64,000 nt of DNA from an uncultured Lachnospiraceae bacterium. Its GTDB lineage: Bacteria > Bacillota > Clostridia > Lachnospirales > Lachnospiraceae. The notes under the pieces are model-generated. The model did not search any database. It had not been told where the DNA came from and worked only from the letters and a program-made list of their open reading frames with translations. The translations under genes and the position numbers were made by a program. The stretch lies in assembly GCA_910578085.1 (NCBI GenBank), contig CAJTPM010000012.1, positions 1 to 64,000 on the forward strand, given 5' to 3'. Shown here one piece after another: positions 1-7,530 of the stretch (its first letter is position 1; each line of letters begins with the position of its first letter).

Positions 1-137
1 TTGTCCGATTGTAAGAATAACGTCTGTACTTCAGCGACGGTATTTCTTGATACACCTAAAACTTTTGACACCTCCCTTGCGCTTAGATTTTTTCCAAGAA
101 GTTCCAGAATACTTCTGACTTTTGTCTTCTTAAACAT
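1..137 (-). CDS. istA: IS21-family transposase IstA, N-terminal fragment cut by the window edge
   Basis: The first 45 residues (starting MFKKTKVRSILELLGKNLS) form a helix-turn-helix in which the recognition part reads LSAREVSKVLGVSRNTV. This is typical of the N-terminal DNA-binding domain of IS21-family IstA, which would be followed by the DDE integrase core outside the window. The ATG at 135-137 is preceded on the minus strand by a good ribosome binding site (GGGAGG, 7 nt away). The catalytic domain and the partner IstB ATPase are not visible, so activity cannot be judged. Confidence 0.7.
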   Translation of the reverse strand, partial: MFKKTKVRSILELLGKNLSAREVSKVLGVSRNTVAEVQTLFLQSD

Positions 138-248
138 AAAAAGACCTCCCTATAGATTATTTGGTGATACTGCATCAGCAGTTCTCCAAGAATAACTATA
201 AGGAGATTTATAGTGAAATCAAATATGTGTGCTGCCACAATATGTTGT

Positions 249-323
249 GGTGGCTCTGAAGGTGGAAAATACCATTTCCGGGTGGCTCTGAAGCGGGAAA
301 CTGGTGGCTCCCAAGGGGGATAA
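249..323. repeat. Three subterminal direct repeats of the IS21-like end
   Basis: Three imperfect copies begin with GGTGGCTC: 249-271 (GGTGGCTCTGAAGGTGGAAA), 281-300 (GGTGGCTCTGAAGCGGGAAA) and 303-323 (GGTGGCTCCCAAGGGGGATA). Each has a GGTGGCTC core followed 4-6 nt later by a G-rich GGRAA/GGATA block. Such multiple repeats at the ends are the expected transposase binding sites of IS21-family elements. Confidence 0.65.
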
Positions 324-460
324 TATTCACCTGGAGAATGGAATGGATATGGGTGCGGGTACAATTTTAAGCATGACCATTATAGCATGGGCATTTTTAC
401 CTGTAAATCGCATTGCCGTGCCAGTTTGCGCAATTTGTGCGCCAATTTGGTGCCAGCCTG

Positions 461-1000
461 TCATTTCCCTGTCGGAAAGAACTTGTCCAGCATCTCAAGG
501 CAGTCTTTTGAGGTGTATCCCCACAGGATGGAGCTGAGTGCCTGGACCGCCTCCGGGCGTTTACGGTAGTATGTCCTGGTGGAGATATTGGCTATGTGTG
601 GCCGCAGGCTCTCAATGATCTCATCCGTGTTCTGGAGCTGCTGTGGGGAGAGGTAGCTGTAATAGAGTATCCAGTAATACTGTTCCCCATGTTTATGCTT
701 GCTTCGCAGGATGTCCACGGCGGAGTTTAAGAGTGTCAGCATCTTGTTGCTGCGCTCAATGCTCTTTGCGTAGTCTTCCAGCTTCGATCCGCCGATGTCT
801 GCCCCGGCAAGGTAGATGGAGTCCAGGAACTCCTCAATGCTGCTTCCGTACTCGATCTCAAAGGTGCTGCGTACCTGCTGGACGGCAAGCTCCAGGTTCC
901 ACACAGCATCCCGGTAGTTCTTCAGCAGCTTCCATGTGTCATGGAACAGGGGGTTCTCCTGCTCTGTGGGAATATTTTTGTTTGGTCTTGTATTTGGCAT
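461..1000 (-). CDS. Small regulator-like protein of a mobile element (179 aa, ArpU/RinA-like flavour)
   Basis: I do not recognise this protein with certainty. It is a soluble, largely helical 179-residue protein. Its C-terminal part (about residues 115-165: YYSYLSPQQL, IANISTRTYYRKRPEAVQAL, LWGY) has the helix pattern of phage late-gene regulators of the ArpU/RinA type, with a putative helix-turn-helix around STRTYYRKR. It lies 6 bp downstream of the double-HTH gene at 1007-2194 on the same strand, so the two are almost certainly cotranscribed. An IS21-like end starts about 130 bp beyond its stop codon. Context suggests accessory (integrative element, plasmid or prophage) DNA. A DNA-binding function is inferred. 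Confidence 0.55.
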   Translation of the reverse strand: MPNTRPNKNIPTEQENPLFHDTWKLLKNYRDAVWNLELAVQQVRSTFEIEYGSSIEEFLDSIYLAGADIGGSKLEDYAKSIERSNKMLTLLNSAVDILRSKHKHGEQYYWILYYSYLSPQQLQNTDEIIESLRPHIANISTRTYYRKRPEAVQALSSILWGYTSKDCLEMLDKFFPTGK

Positions 1001-1006
1001 GATGGT

Positions 1007-2194
1007 TTACCTTCTTTCTTCATTTTCTGTATCAGCCTGTCTGGAAAGTGCGGGGCTGCTGTTGTCTTCCGGCGGGCTGGCAGGGGAGAGAGTCAGCTCG
1101 AACCGATAGGGCATCTTCCCGTCCGGGCAGGCAATCTGCAGGGAATACTTTACTGTAGTTTCTTTGCAGTCGGATAAGGGATATAACTTATATAGGGTTC
1201 GGGGGCACTCACAGCACGGAACCCCTTGCGCCGCAAGGATTTGCGCCACTTTCTGGACGATTTTCTTCATGTGCGGTTTTGAAACGCTACCGGCCTGCCC
1301 TGAAACGCTGTTTTCCGCTTCCATAATGGTAATCTGTTCCTCCCGGATTGGTTCTGCTTCAGGAATGGATGAAGTCTCCGGAATGTGTACTGGAATCTGA
1401 AATGTCATGCAAATTTCCTCCTTGTCGATCATTACGTCACTGATATTGAACATGGTGGATAAGTAGCTGCACAGGTAGATGACGCTGCCATGTCTGCCGG
1501 TGAACGATACCAGTGAAAGATATTCTTTGTCCTGTAACTTGTTTAAGATGCGGCTCACTGTAGCCTTTGAGATGCCCCAGCGCAGGGCAAGGTCGCTGAA
1601 GTTTGTCAGTGGGCTGCCGGTACAGTTGCGGAAATATACCACAGGCCCCAGTTCGGAACCCTGTACCTGCCCGTCGTTGTAGATGGCGTGTACCCACAGA
1701 TCCAGCACGATGTCCATCTCCGAGCATTTACCCATGCTGATCAGCTCATGGACGGCGGCAATCGGGAAAAAGAAAAAACCCACATCCTTCAGACATGGGT
1801 AATTGTAGTCGAGCGCCGTATTGTGCTGCTTCCAGCCGTTGATGCTGAATTTGACCAGATGGTTCCTGCCGAGCCGGGTATAGGTGATGTAGTTCTGCTT
1901 CTGTAGGAAGTCAAGAATGGACAGCGCCTGATGCTGGAAACGTGTGCGGAACCATTCCGCCAGCTCCGAGGTCTTGCAGATCCACTCGCCCGGACCGACC
2001 AGATAGGAGATGCCTTCTATCCGGCGGTAAGAGGAGCGGAAGTTGGCATAGGAGCAGAGCGTCATGTAATAAAAAAGATAGGAGCTTCCGTTGGTACGGA
2101 TGTCCCTATCTTCCATAAGGTTGCGGAGGAACTCACGGTAGATGCGGCACCGTGGGTAGTCCACGATCTGTTTTAGTTCTAATTGATAATCCAT
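1007..2194 (-). CDS. Double winged-helix regulator/replication-type protein of a mobile element (395 aa)
   Basis: This 395-residue cytoplasmic protein has two recognisable helix-turn-helix stretches. One is at about residues 72-105 (KTSELAEWFRTRFQHQALSI), and the other, more MarR-like, is at about 195-235 (NFSDLALRWGISKATVSRIL, then LNKLQDKEYLSL and a wing). The C-terminal about 120 residues are poorly conserved-looking and end in a Pro/Ser/Glu-rich tail. Proteins of this build are annotated as MarR-type regulators in Lachnospiraceae mobile elements, but a replication or partition role is also possible. The ATG has a good ribosome binding site (AGGAGG) and follows an intrinsic-terminator-like hairpin. 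It shares an operon with the 179-residue protein downstream. Confidence 0.6.
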   Translation of the reverse strand: MDYQLELKQIVDYPRCRIYREFLRNLMEDRDIRTNGSSYLFYYMTLCSYANFRSSYRRIEGISYLVGPGEWICKTSELAEWFRTRFQHQALSILDFLQKQNYITYTRLGRNHLVKFSINGWKQHNTALDYNYPCLKDVGFFFFPIAAVHELISMGKCSEMDIVLDLWVHAIYNDGQVQGSELGPVVYFRNCTGSPLTNFSDLALRWGISKATVSRILNKLQDKEYLSLVSFTGRHGSVIYLCSYLSTMFNISDVMIDKEEICMTFQIPVHIPETSSIPEAEPIREEQITIMEAENSVSGQAGSVSKPHMKKIVQKVAQILAAQGVPCCECPRTLYKLYPLSDCKETTVKYSLQIACPDGKMPYRFELTLSPASPPEDNSSPALSRQADTENEERR

Positions 2195-2209
2195 ACATAC
2201 CTCCTGAAT

Positions 2210-2240
2210 AAAAAATGCCCCGTAGAAAATTACGGGGCAT
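2210..2240 (-). terminator. Hairpin plus U-run just upstream of the double-HTH gene (terminator or attenuator)
   Basis: The + strand reads ATGCCCCGTA-GAAAAT-TACGGGGCAT (2215-2240), a perfect 10-bp stem, with six A residues at 2210-2215. On the minus strand this is a textbook intrinsic terminator (stem then UUUUUU) ending only about 15 nt before the start codon at 2194. It either terminates a lost upstream minus-strand gene or attenuates the regulator operon. Confidence 0.75.
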
Positions 2241-2256
2241 TATGCAGAAATAATTG

Positions 2257-2286
2257 TTGTTTCGTGATCGTGCTCTGTTGTATAAT
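2257..2286 (+). promoter_or_regulatory. Candidate sigma-A promoter reading rightwards
   Basis: TTGTTT at 2257-2262 and a perfect TATAAT at 2281-2286 are separated by 18 bp. The promoter points toward the amidase remnant and the transglutaminase gene. It could be the outward promoter of the mobile segment now driving the pilus-like locus. This is inferred from sequence only. Confidence 0.45.
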
Positions 2287-2400
2287 GTTAGAGCAGAAGA
2301 ACGATGATTCGGTTTCTGGTTACATGTGTGTCAATGTAATCAAGGTAACATACATGAAGCAAGTGCATTTTATTGATAGATTTTCCGATTGTCAGTGTAA

Positions 2401-2538
2401 GTCTGCCTATATGAAGCCGAATCCGAGTGTGGATTTTTATCCAACAGCGAAGAGGCAGGACTTTTGATGCAGGAGGAATATCAGGACAGAGTAGCATGGG
2501 CGATTCATTTGGGAATTCTCAGGTATCTGGCAGGATAA
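2401..2538 (+). pseudogene. 3' remnant of an N-acetylmuramoyl-L-alanine amidase gene (Amidase_3/CwlD type)
   Basis: In the frame of the ATG at 2467 the sequence is open from 2401 and reads ESECGFLSNSEEAGLLM followed by QEEYQDRVAWAIHLGILRYL and a stop at 2536. ECGFLSN, then EEYQ and WAI..GI, are the conserved last blocks of Amidase_3 enzymes, which hydrolyse the amide bond between muramic acid and the stem peptide. A stop codon at 2398 closes the frame upstream, and the other about 180 residues, including the zinc ligands, are missing. I read this as the tail of a chromosomal amidase gene cut off by the accessory DNA to the left, which puts the junction near 2400. Confidence 0.65.
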
Positions 2539-2602
2539 TTTTAATAATGATCGTGTGCCTGCAAAAATAGATAGTTTACAAAACAGGTATTGGAAGAAAA
2601 AT

Positions 2603-3529
2603 ATGCAGAAAATGAAAAGCAGGACATACTGTTTTCGGTGTGTGGTGATATGTGCGGTTATTCTTTTCACGGGTGGACTGTGGGGAGCAGATATCGTGAA
2701 ATTACAGGCGAGAGATGCGGTAGCGAAGGTACTTGTTCCCAGTGCGCCGGGAGAGCAGAGTTTTACCTCCGGTGCCGCCACATTGGATAGTTCCAATTCC
2801 TCGCTGGGATATGTGATGCTAAATTACAATGGAAAAAACCCCAGGGTGCGCTTTCGCGTTACAACGCCGGCCGGAATAAATTATACGTATTTTGTGACGG
2901 GGTACGGAAGGTATGTGGCATATCCGCTGTCGGGCGGGAGCGGGGACTATAAGTTTGTAGTTTATGAGGCGGTTCCCGGCCAGGACAACCTGTACTCGAC
3001 AGCCCTATCGCAGAGCGTATCTGTGACGGTTGCAGATGAGTTTTCACCGTTTTTATATCCCAATTATTATGTGAATTTTCAGGACACTTCAGCCTGTGTA
3101 AAAAAGGCTTCGGTACTGGCGGGAGACTGCGCGGCGGATCTGGATGTGGTTTCGGCTGTATACCACTATGTCAGTGGTTCTGTCACTTACGATAATAATA
3201 AAGCGAAGACCGTACAGTCGGGCTATGTGCCATCTCCGGATGCAACCCTTGCCGCCGGAACAGGAATCTGTTTTGACTATGCTTCGTTGATGTCAGCAAT
3301 GCTGCGCTCACAGGGAATTCCTACCCGCCTGGAGGTAGGATATGTGGGGGAGCTATACCATGCATGGATAAGCTGTTATATCAGTGAGGTGGGCTGGGTG
3401 GATGGCATTATTAAATTTGATGGCAGCAGTTGGACGATGATGGATCCCACCCTGGCAGCGGGTAGCAGCGTTGAAAAAGTTCGTGAATTTTTAAAAGATA
3501 ATATATATTCGGTGAAATATTCATACTGA
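2603..3529 (+). CDS. Secreted transglutaminase-like protein, first of two paralogues in the pilus-like locus
   Basis: A 308-residue protein with an N-terminal signal anchor (about residues 9-28). A beta-rich domain follows (about 35-165: SLGYVMLNYNG, VRFRVTTPAGINYTY, YAYPLSGGSGDY-like strands), then a transglutaminase-like core. The papain-type triad is visible as Cys223 in GTGICFDYASL, His253 in ELYHAWI and Asp281 in MMDPT, so it could be an active protease or amidase or crosslinking enzyme outside the membrane. The ATG at 2603 is preferred over an upstream GTG at 2555, because it gives a cleaner signal peptide and has GGAAG upstream. It is closely similar to the protein at 6540-7514. A type II secretion F-type gene follows after 23 bp. 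Confidence 0.8.
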   Translation: MQKMKSRTYCFRCVVICAVILFTGGLWGADIVKLQARDAVAKVLVPSAPGEQSFTSGAATLDSSNSSLGYVMLNYNGKNPRVRFRVTTPAGINYTYFVTGYGRYVAYPLSGGSGDYKFVVYEAVPGQDNLYSTALSQSVSVTVADEFSPFLYPNYYVNFQDTSACVKKASVLAGDCAADLDVVSAVYHYVSGSVTYDNNKAKTVQSGYVPSPDATLAAGTGICFDYASLMSAMLRSQGIPTRLEVGYVGELYHAWISCYISEVGWVDGIIKFDGSSWTMMDPTLAAGSSVEKVREFLKDNIYSVKYSY

Positions 3530-3552
3530 TTGAAAACAGGAGGAAAGAAAAA

Positions 3553-4605
3553 ATGGGAGAGAAAACCAGGCAGAATACTTTGTCAAATCTGGAGCTTTCT
3601 GCTTTTTGCGAACAGATGGCAATGGTGTTAAAGGCGGGAATCTCTGTGATGGAGGGGGTTTCCATTATGCGTGAGGACGCGCAGACACCGGCGGAACGGG
3701 AGCTGTTAGATGATATTTATGAAAAAGTGCAGGAAACAGGGCTTCTTGCACCGGCACTGGCGGAGGCGGGGATGTTTCCTGAGTACATGTGCAAAATGAC
3801 ACAGATCGGTGAAGAGACAGGAACATTGGACGATGTACTTGGCTCTCTGGAGCGGTACTATGAGAGGCAGGAGGGTATTTCAAGAAGCATTCGCAGTGCC
3901 CTGACATATCCGCTGATTATGATTGGAATGATGGCTCTGGTTATTGTTGTACTCCTTACAAGAGTTATGCCCGTGTTTCAGCAGGTATTCAGGCAGCTTG
4001 GCATGGAGATGAGCGGATTTTCGAGAGGAGCCCTGCTTCTTGGCAATGCGCTTTCCAGATATGCGGTAGTCCTGGTGGCGATCGTGGCAGTGACAGCGTT
4101 GCTTCTGATCTGGCTTGTGAAAACAAGGAGTGGACAGGCAAGACTTGAGGTACTGGGGCAGCATTTCCGGTTTTCCAGAGAGATTTCAGACAAGATGGCA
4201 GTCTGTCGTTTTGCAGGCGGTCTGTCTCTTACTCTAAAGAGCGGTCTGACGCCGGAGCGTGGGCTGGAACTGGCAGAAGAATTGAATGAGAACAGATTTT
4301 TCGGAGAAAAGATTTCTTCCTGCAGGAATATGATGGAAGAGGGCTGCAGCATGTCGGAAGCCTTCCGGAAGACAAAGATTTTTACCGGTATCTATGCACG
4401 TATGGCGGATATTGCGGGGCGTACAGGTATGATGGACGAGGTGATGGGGAAATTGTCGGATCAGGTGGAAGAAGAGATCGATGAGAGGATTGGCTCTTTT
4501 ATATCTATGCTGGAACCCACATTGGTGATCCTTCTTTCTGTAATTGTGGGGACGATTCTTTTGTCGGTCATGCTGCCGCTTCTCGGAATCCTGGCAGGAC
4601 TGTAA
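3553..4605 (+). CDS. Type II secretion/type IV pilus inner-membrane platform protein (GspF/PilC family)
   Basis: This 350-residue protein has two T2SSF-type helical domains (about residues 12-125 and 215-335). Hydrophobic segments lie near 118-138 (TYPLIMIGMMALVIVVLLTR), 168-190 and 325-348. The conserved platform signature is visible in GISVMEGV, IGEETGTLDDVL and, in the second repeat, AGRTGMMDEVMGKL. The family forms the membrane platform on which pilins or pseudopilins are assembled. A strong ribosome binding site (AGGAGG) precedes the ATG. It lies between the first transglutaminase and a run of small single-pass proteins, as expected for a pilus or pseudopilus operon. At 350 residues it is slightly shorter than typical PilC/GspF (about 400). 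Confidence 0.88.
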   Translation: MGEKTRQNTLSNLELSAFCEQMAMVLKAGISVMEGVSIMREDAQTPAERELLDDIYEKVQETGLLAPALAEAGMFPEYMCKMTQIGEETGTLDDVLGSLERYYERQEGISRSIRSALTYPLIMIGMMALVIVVLLTRVMPVFQQVFRQLGMEMSGFSRGALLLGNALSRYAVVLVAIVAVTALLLIWLVKTRSGQARLEVLGQHFRFSREISDKMAVCRFAGGLSLTLKSGLTPERGLELAEELNENRFFGEKISSCRNMMEEGCSMSEAFRKTKIFTGIYARMADIAGRTGMMDEVMGKLSDQVEEEIDERIGSFISMLEPTLVILLSVIVGTILLSVMLPLLGILAGL

Positions 4606-4674
4606 TGTGTGCAGCAGTGCATGGGAAAGTTTTTCCGGAGCAGTGAAAGACTGAGGTGGAAACGGAGATAGATT

Positions 4675-5001
4675 ATGAAGAGATTTTATTATGGCAGACA
4701 GCATAAAGGTATGCGGGGAGCAATGATCTCCTTTATTGTCTTCTTTGTTGTTGTTATGCTGTTTTGTGCGGGGATAGACAGTGCTTCTCAGAAAGCAAAA
4801 CGGGAACAGAAAGCAGGGCTTGAGAATGCGGTGTGGCGGAGTATTACGCAGTACTATGCGATAGAGGGCAGGTATCCGGAAAGCCTTGAGGTTCTGAAAA
4901 CAGAATATGGTCTGCAATATGATTCGGAAGAATTTTTTGTGGATTACCAGGTGTACGGAGCAAATCTTATGCCGGATGTCATGATACTTGAACGAACATA
5001 A
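4675..5001 (+). CDS. Small pilin-like single-pass protein (108 aa)
   Basis: A 108-residue protein with one hydrophobic helix (about 17-36: MISFIVFFVVVMLFCAGIDS), followed by an amphipathic helical stretch and the segment ITQYYAIEGRYPESLEVL. That segment closely resembles the 'x-x-YYA-x-x-G-x-YP-x-s-L' element of GspG/PulG-type pseudopilins. The canonical prepilin cleavage motif (G/FTLIE) is not present: the residues before the helix are HKGMRGA. The family is therefore inferred from the post-helix motif and from its place in the operon. Confidence 0.6.
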   Translation: MKRFYYGRQHKGMRGAMISFIVFFVVVMLFCAGIDSASQKAKREQKAGLENAVWRSITQYYAIEGRYPESLEVLKTEYGLQYDSEEFFVDYQVYGANLMPDVMILERT

Positions 5002-5019
5002 TCAGAAAGGAAGCAGGTT

Positions 5020-5532
5020 ATGGAACAAAGGCAACAAATTGGCCGCAGAGGAGAAAAGATAAAACGAAAACATATGATAGATCTGCTGTTTCCGATCGCA
5101 TTATTTTTGGTGCTTGCGGCGTCCTCTCTGTTTCTGGTGATTCTTGCGGCAAATGTATACAGGAAGAGTGTGGCGTGGGAAGAGAGCAACTATGGAAGCA
5201 GAACCTGCCTCTCCTATGTAACGGAAAAGATCCGTCAAAGCGATACAGATGGTGGCGTGGAGACAGGCACTTTTGACGGGATCCCCTGTCTTATTTTAAG
5301 ACAGAACTTTGGAGATCAGGCTTATGCGACTTATCTGTACAGTTATGAAGGGCAGTTGTGCGAATTGTTTGTACAGGAGGGGGCTGATGTACATGCACCT
5401 GATGGACAGAGGATTTTGGAAGTGAATAATTTCAATATAACTGAACAGGAAAAAGGGATATTTAAGATTTCCTGTTCTGACGAAAATGGAAAAGAGTCGG
5501 TTACATATGCGGCAGTAAAGAGCAGGGGATAG
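5020..5532 (+). CDS. DUF4860-type membrane-anchored protein of the pilus-like locus
   Basis: A 170-residue protein with a basic N-terminus, one transmembrane helix (about 21-47: LLFPIALFLVLAASSLFLVI) and an extracytoplasmic domain rich in beta strands (CLILRQNFGDQAYATYLY, GQLCELFVQEG). The architecture and wording match DUF4860 proteins, which occur in Clostridia pilus/type II secretion loci and look like minor pilins without a prepilin motif. It is spaced 18 bp from the gene before and 14 bp from the gene after, so it is part of the same operon. Its molecular function is unknown. Confidence 0.65.
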   Translation: MEQRQQIGRRGEKIKRKHMIDLLFPIALFLVLAASSLFLVILAANVYRKSVAWEESNYGSRTCLSYVTEKIRQSDTDGGVETGTFDGIPCLILRQNFGDQAYATYLYSYEGQLCELFVQEGADVHAPDGQRILEVNNFNITEQEKGIFKISCSDENGKESVTYAAVKSRG

Positions 5533-5546
5533 AAAGGTCTAAGAAT

Positions 5547-6032
5547 ATGTACAGAAAATCGGCAAGACGTTCCAGCCTTTTTCTGCTGGAGCTTATGATA
5601 TCAATTTTGATGTTCAGCGTCGCTTCGGCATGGTGTGTTCGCCTTTTTGTGACGGCGAGATCGGTTGTAAAGGAAACGGAAGAGCAAAACAGGGCGCAGA
5701 ACCTGGTGGCAGGGTATGCGGAGCTGTTTTTGGCTTCTGAGAATTTTGACGCGTTTCTTTTGAGCGAGGGTGCGGAGAAACCTGATGCACTGCCTTCAGG
5801 CGATAGAATGATGAAGGATGCGGAAGAAGGAGAAGTATTTTACCGCCTCCGCTACGATGAAAGCTGGAAGGCCTGTGGGGAAGAGGATACCTGCTTTGTG
5901 TTTGAAATCAGAATGGCTGAGGAGGAAAACTTTACAAAATGCCATTTTTGGTTTGGAAGACCGGTCAGGGGGAATTCGACGATCTATAGTCTGGACGTAG
6001 AGAAATATACAGGCGGGGAGGCGATTTTATGA
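5547..6032 (+). CDS. Prepilin-like protein (161 aa)
   Basis: The N-terminus has a short basic leader followed by LFLLELMISILMFSVASA. This is a prepilin-type hydrophobic helix with the conserved Glu (LLELMISI, compare TLIELLVVI), but with Ser-Leu-Phe in place of the usual Gly-Phe before it. The rest (about 35-161) is a soluble domain with two cysteine pairs (KACGEEDTC and KCHF region). It probably forms a minor pilin/pseudopilin. Its stop overlaps the next start codon by 4 nt (ATGA), indicating translational coupling. Confidence 0.65.
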   Translation: MYRKSARRSSLFLLELMISILMFSVASAWCVRLFVTARSVVKETEEQNRAQNLVAGYAELFLASENFDAFLLSEGAEKPDALPSGDRMMKDAEEGEVFYRLRYDESWKACGEEDTCFVFEIRMAEEENFTKCHFWFGRPVRGNSTIYSLDVEKYTGGEAIL

Positions 6033-6532
6033 GGAGAGAAAAGGAAAAGGGATATTCCGGGTTTCAAATAGGGACCTCCTTTCTGCTGGTGATTTTTGTA
6101 ATTATCTGTCTGGTTTTGCTGGGAGTACTGTCTTTGTCCGGGGCATTGCGTGACAGAGGATACAGCGACAGAATGGCAGAAAAGTCAAAATGTTATTATG
6201 CGGCAGTATCAAAGGCACAACACAGGCTGGGGGAGATCGATGAAATGCTCACTGGGCTGAAAGAAGGCTTTGAGGGATATGGAATGTATCTGGAAGAGGT
6301 GGGGGTCATAGCATCCGAACGGGATGATATTGTCTGTGTCAGGGAGGGAGAACGTCTTTTATTGTCGTACCAGGAACCCATTACAGACAGCCAGTCTCTG
6401 GCTGTGGAAGTAGAGGTGCTGGATCCTGAAAAGGGAGAAGGAAATTACAGGATAGTGAAATGGCAGGAAATCTCAGAAAATATCTGGGAAGAGGAAGGAA
6501 CATTGCCGATTTTGCGGTTTGAAGAGGAATAG
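6029..6532 (+). CDS. Pilin-like single-pass protein (167 aa)
   Basis: After a charged leader (MRREKEKGYSGFQIGTS) comes one transmembrane helix (about 17-40: FLLVIFVIICLVLLGVLSLS). A polar domain follows that begins with an amphipathic helix carrying YYAAVSKAQHRLGEID. The Gly-Phe pair in YSGFQIGTSFLL may mark a divergent prepilin processing site. No catalytic motif is visible. It is translationally coupled to the preceding prepilin-like gene by a 4-nt overlap and ends 7 nt before the lipoprotein transglutaminase start. Confidence 0.6.
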   Translation: MRREKEKGYSGFQIGTSFLLVIFVIICLVLLGVLSLSGALRDRGYSDRMAEKSKCYYAAVSKAQHRLGEIDEMLTGLKEGFEGYGMYLEEVGVIASERDDIVCVREGERLLLSYQEPITDSQSLAVEVEVLDPEKGEGNYRIVKWQEISENIWEEEGTLPILRFEEE

Positions 6533-6539
6533 AGAGAAC

Positions 6540-7514
6540 GTGAAAAAGCGAGTAGGCAGTTTATGCGCGGTTTGTGTCTTTTTGCTGTTGTGTACAGGAT
6601 GTTCTCAGTCAACATCTTCAAAACAACCGGAGGCGCCATCCGCAGGGAAAGAGAATACAGAGACACAAGAGAATGGCTCCGGGGGGAAAGGGGACAGACC
6701 CTGGGAGGCAAAGGTACTTGTACCTGAGGCCCCGGGCGGTGAGACCTATGAGATGGAGGGCGTTTCGCTGGACGTTTCCAATGCATCGGAAGGCTATGTT
6801 ATGCTGAATTACAGTGGAAGCAATTCCAGGGTGAAACTTCAGATCGTGACCCCGGAAGGGATCAAGTACACGTATGAGGTGACAGAATATGGAAAATACA
6901 GAGCGTATCCTCTTCCGGGAGGAAGCGGAACATATGGTTTTACGATATATGAGGTCGCCGATGAGGAGAAGAACCTGTTTGCTGTGGCAATGTCCCAGGA
7001 AATTTCGGTAAACATCTCCGATGAGTTTAAAATATTTTTGTACCCAAACTGTTATGTTGAATTTGACGCATCGTCTGCTTGCGTCAGACAGGGGGAGGAA
7101 CTTGCCAGAGGCTGTGATACGGATTTGGATGTAGTGGCTTCCGTGTACGACTATGTGACGGGCAATATCGTTTATGATGATGCAAAAGCGGAAACGGTAC
7201 AGACAGGCTACACACCTGATCCGGATGATACCCTTGCCACTGGGAAGGGCATCTGTTTTGATTACGCATCTCTGATGTCTTCTATGCTTCGATCACAGCA
7301 GATACCGACAAGATTGGAAGTGGGGTATGTGGGAGAACTCTATCATGCCTGGATCAGCTGTTATGTAGAAGAGATCGGATGGGTGGATGATATTATTGAG
7401 TTTGATGGCAGCGAGTGGACGATGATGGATCCGACAATGGCTGCAAGCGGAGGCTCGAAAGAAGTGCTGAGACTGAAAGAAGAAAAAGGATATATTGTAA
7501 AGTATACGTATTAA
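6540..7514 (+). CDS. Transglutaminase-like lipoprotein, second paralogue in the pilus-like locus
   Basis: Starting at the GTG at 6540, the protein begins VKKRVGSLCAVCVFLLLCTGC, a lipoprotein signal with the lipobox LCTGC. An acidic/Ser/Gly linker follows, then the same beta domain and transglutaminase-like core as the protein at 2603-3529. The triad is Cys239 (GKGICFDYASL), His269 (ELYHAWI) and Asp297 (MMDPT). A TTG at 6519 is in frame, but it lacks a ribosome binding site and lies inside the previous gene. The protein would sit on the outer face of the membrane. The two paralogues differ in anchoring (signal anchor versus lipid), which suggests related but separate jobs on the pilus or the wall. 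Confidence 0.8.
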   Translation: MKKRVGSLCAVCVFLLLCTGCSQSTSSKQPEAPSAGKENTETQENGSGGKGDRPWEAKVLVPEAPGGETYEMEGVSLDVSNASEGYVMLNYSGSNSRVKLQIVTPEGIKYTYEVTEYGKYRAYPLPGGSGTYGFTIYEVADEEKNLFAVAMSQEISVNISDEFKIFLYPNCYVEFDASSACVRQGEELARGCDTDLDVVASVYDYVTGNIVYDDAKAETVQTGYTPDPDDTLATGKGICFDYASLMSSMLRSQQIPTRLEVGYVGELYHAWISCYVEEIGWVDDIIEFDGSEWTMMDPTMAASGGSKEVLRLKEEKGYIVKYTY

Positions 7515-7530
7515 AATAAAAAAGGAAAGG

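Larger units (their letters stand above)
1..329 (-). mobile_element. End of an IS21-family insertion sequence (partial, runs off the left edge)
   Basis: The minus strand reads from a TG dinucleotide at 329 (TGAATATTATCCCCC...) through three imperfect repeats containing GAGCCACC and then into the start of a transposase gene at 137. A terminal TG followed by multiple subterminal repeats and then istA is the usual layout of the istA-proximal end of IS21-family elements. Only this end is visible. The far end, istB and any target-site duplication lie outside the window, so the exact family member cannot be named. The outer boundary at 329 is inferred from the TG and the position of the outermost repeat. 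Confidence 0.65.

Noticed and set aside
2183..2467. 94-codon + strand open frame overlapping the mobile-element junction
   Set aside because: No family resemblance. It begins inside the start region of the minus-strand regulator gene and overlaps the terminator hairpin and the amidase remnant in another frame.
4234..4917. 227-codon minus-strand open frame
   Set aside because: It is the antisense shadow of the GspF and pilin-like genes. It is His/Arg/Lys-rich without motifs and has no ribosome binding site.
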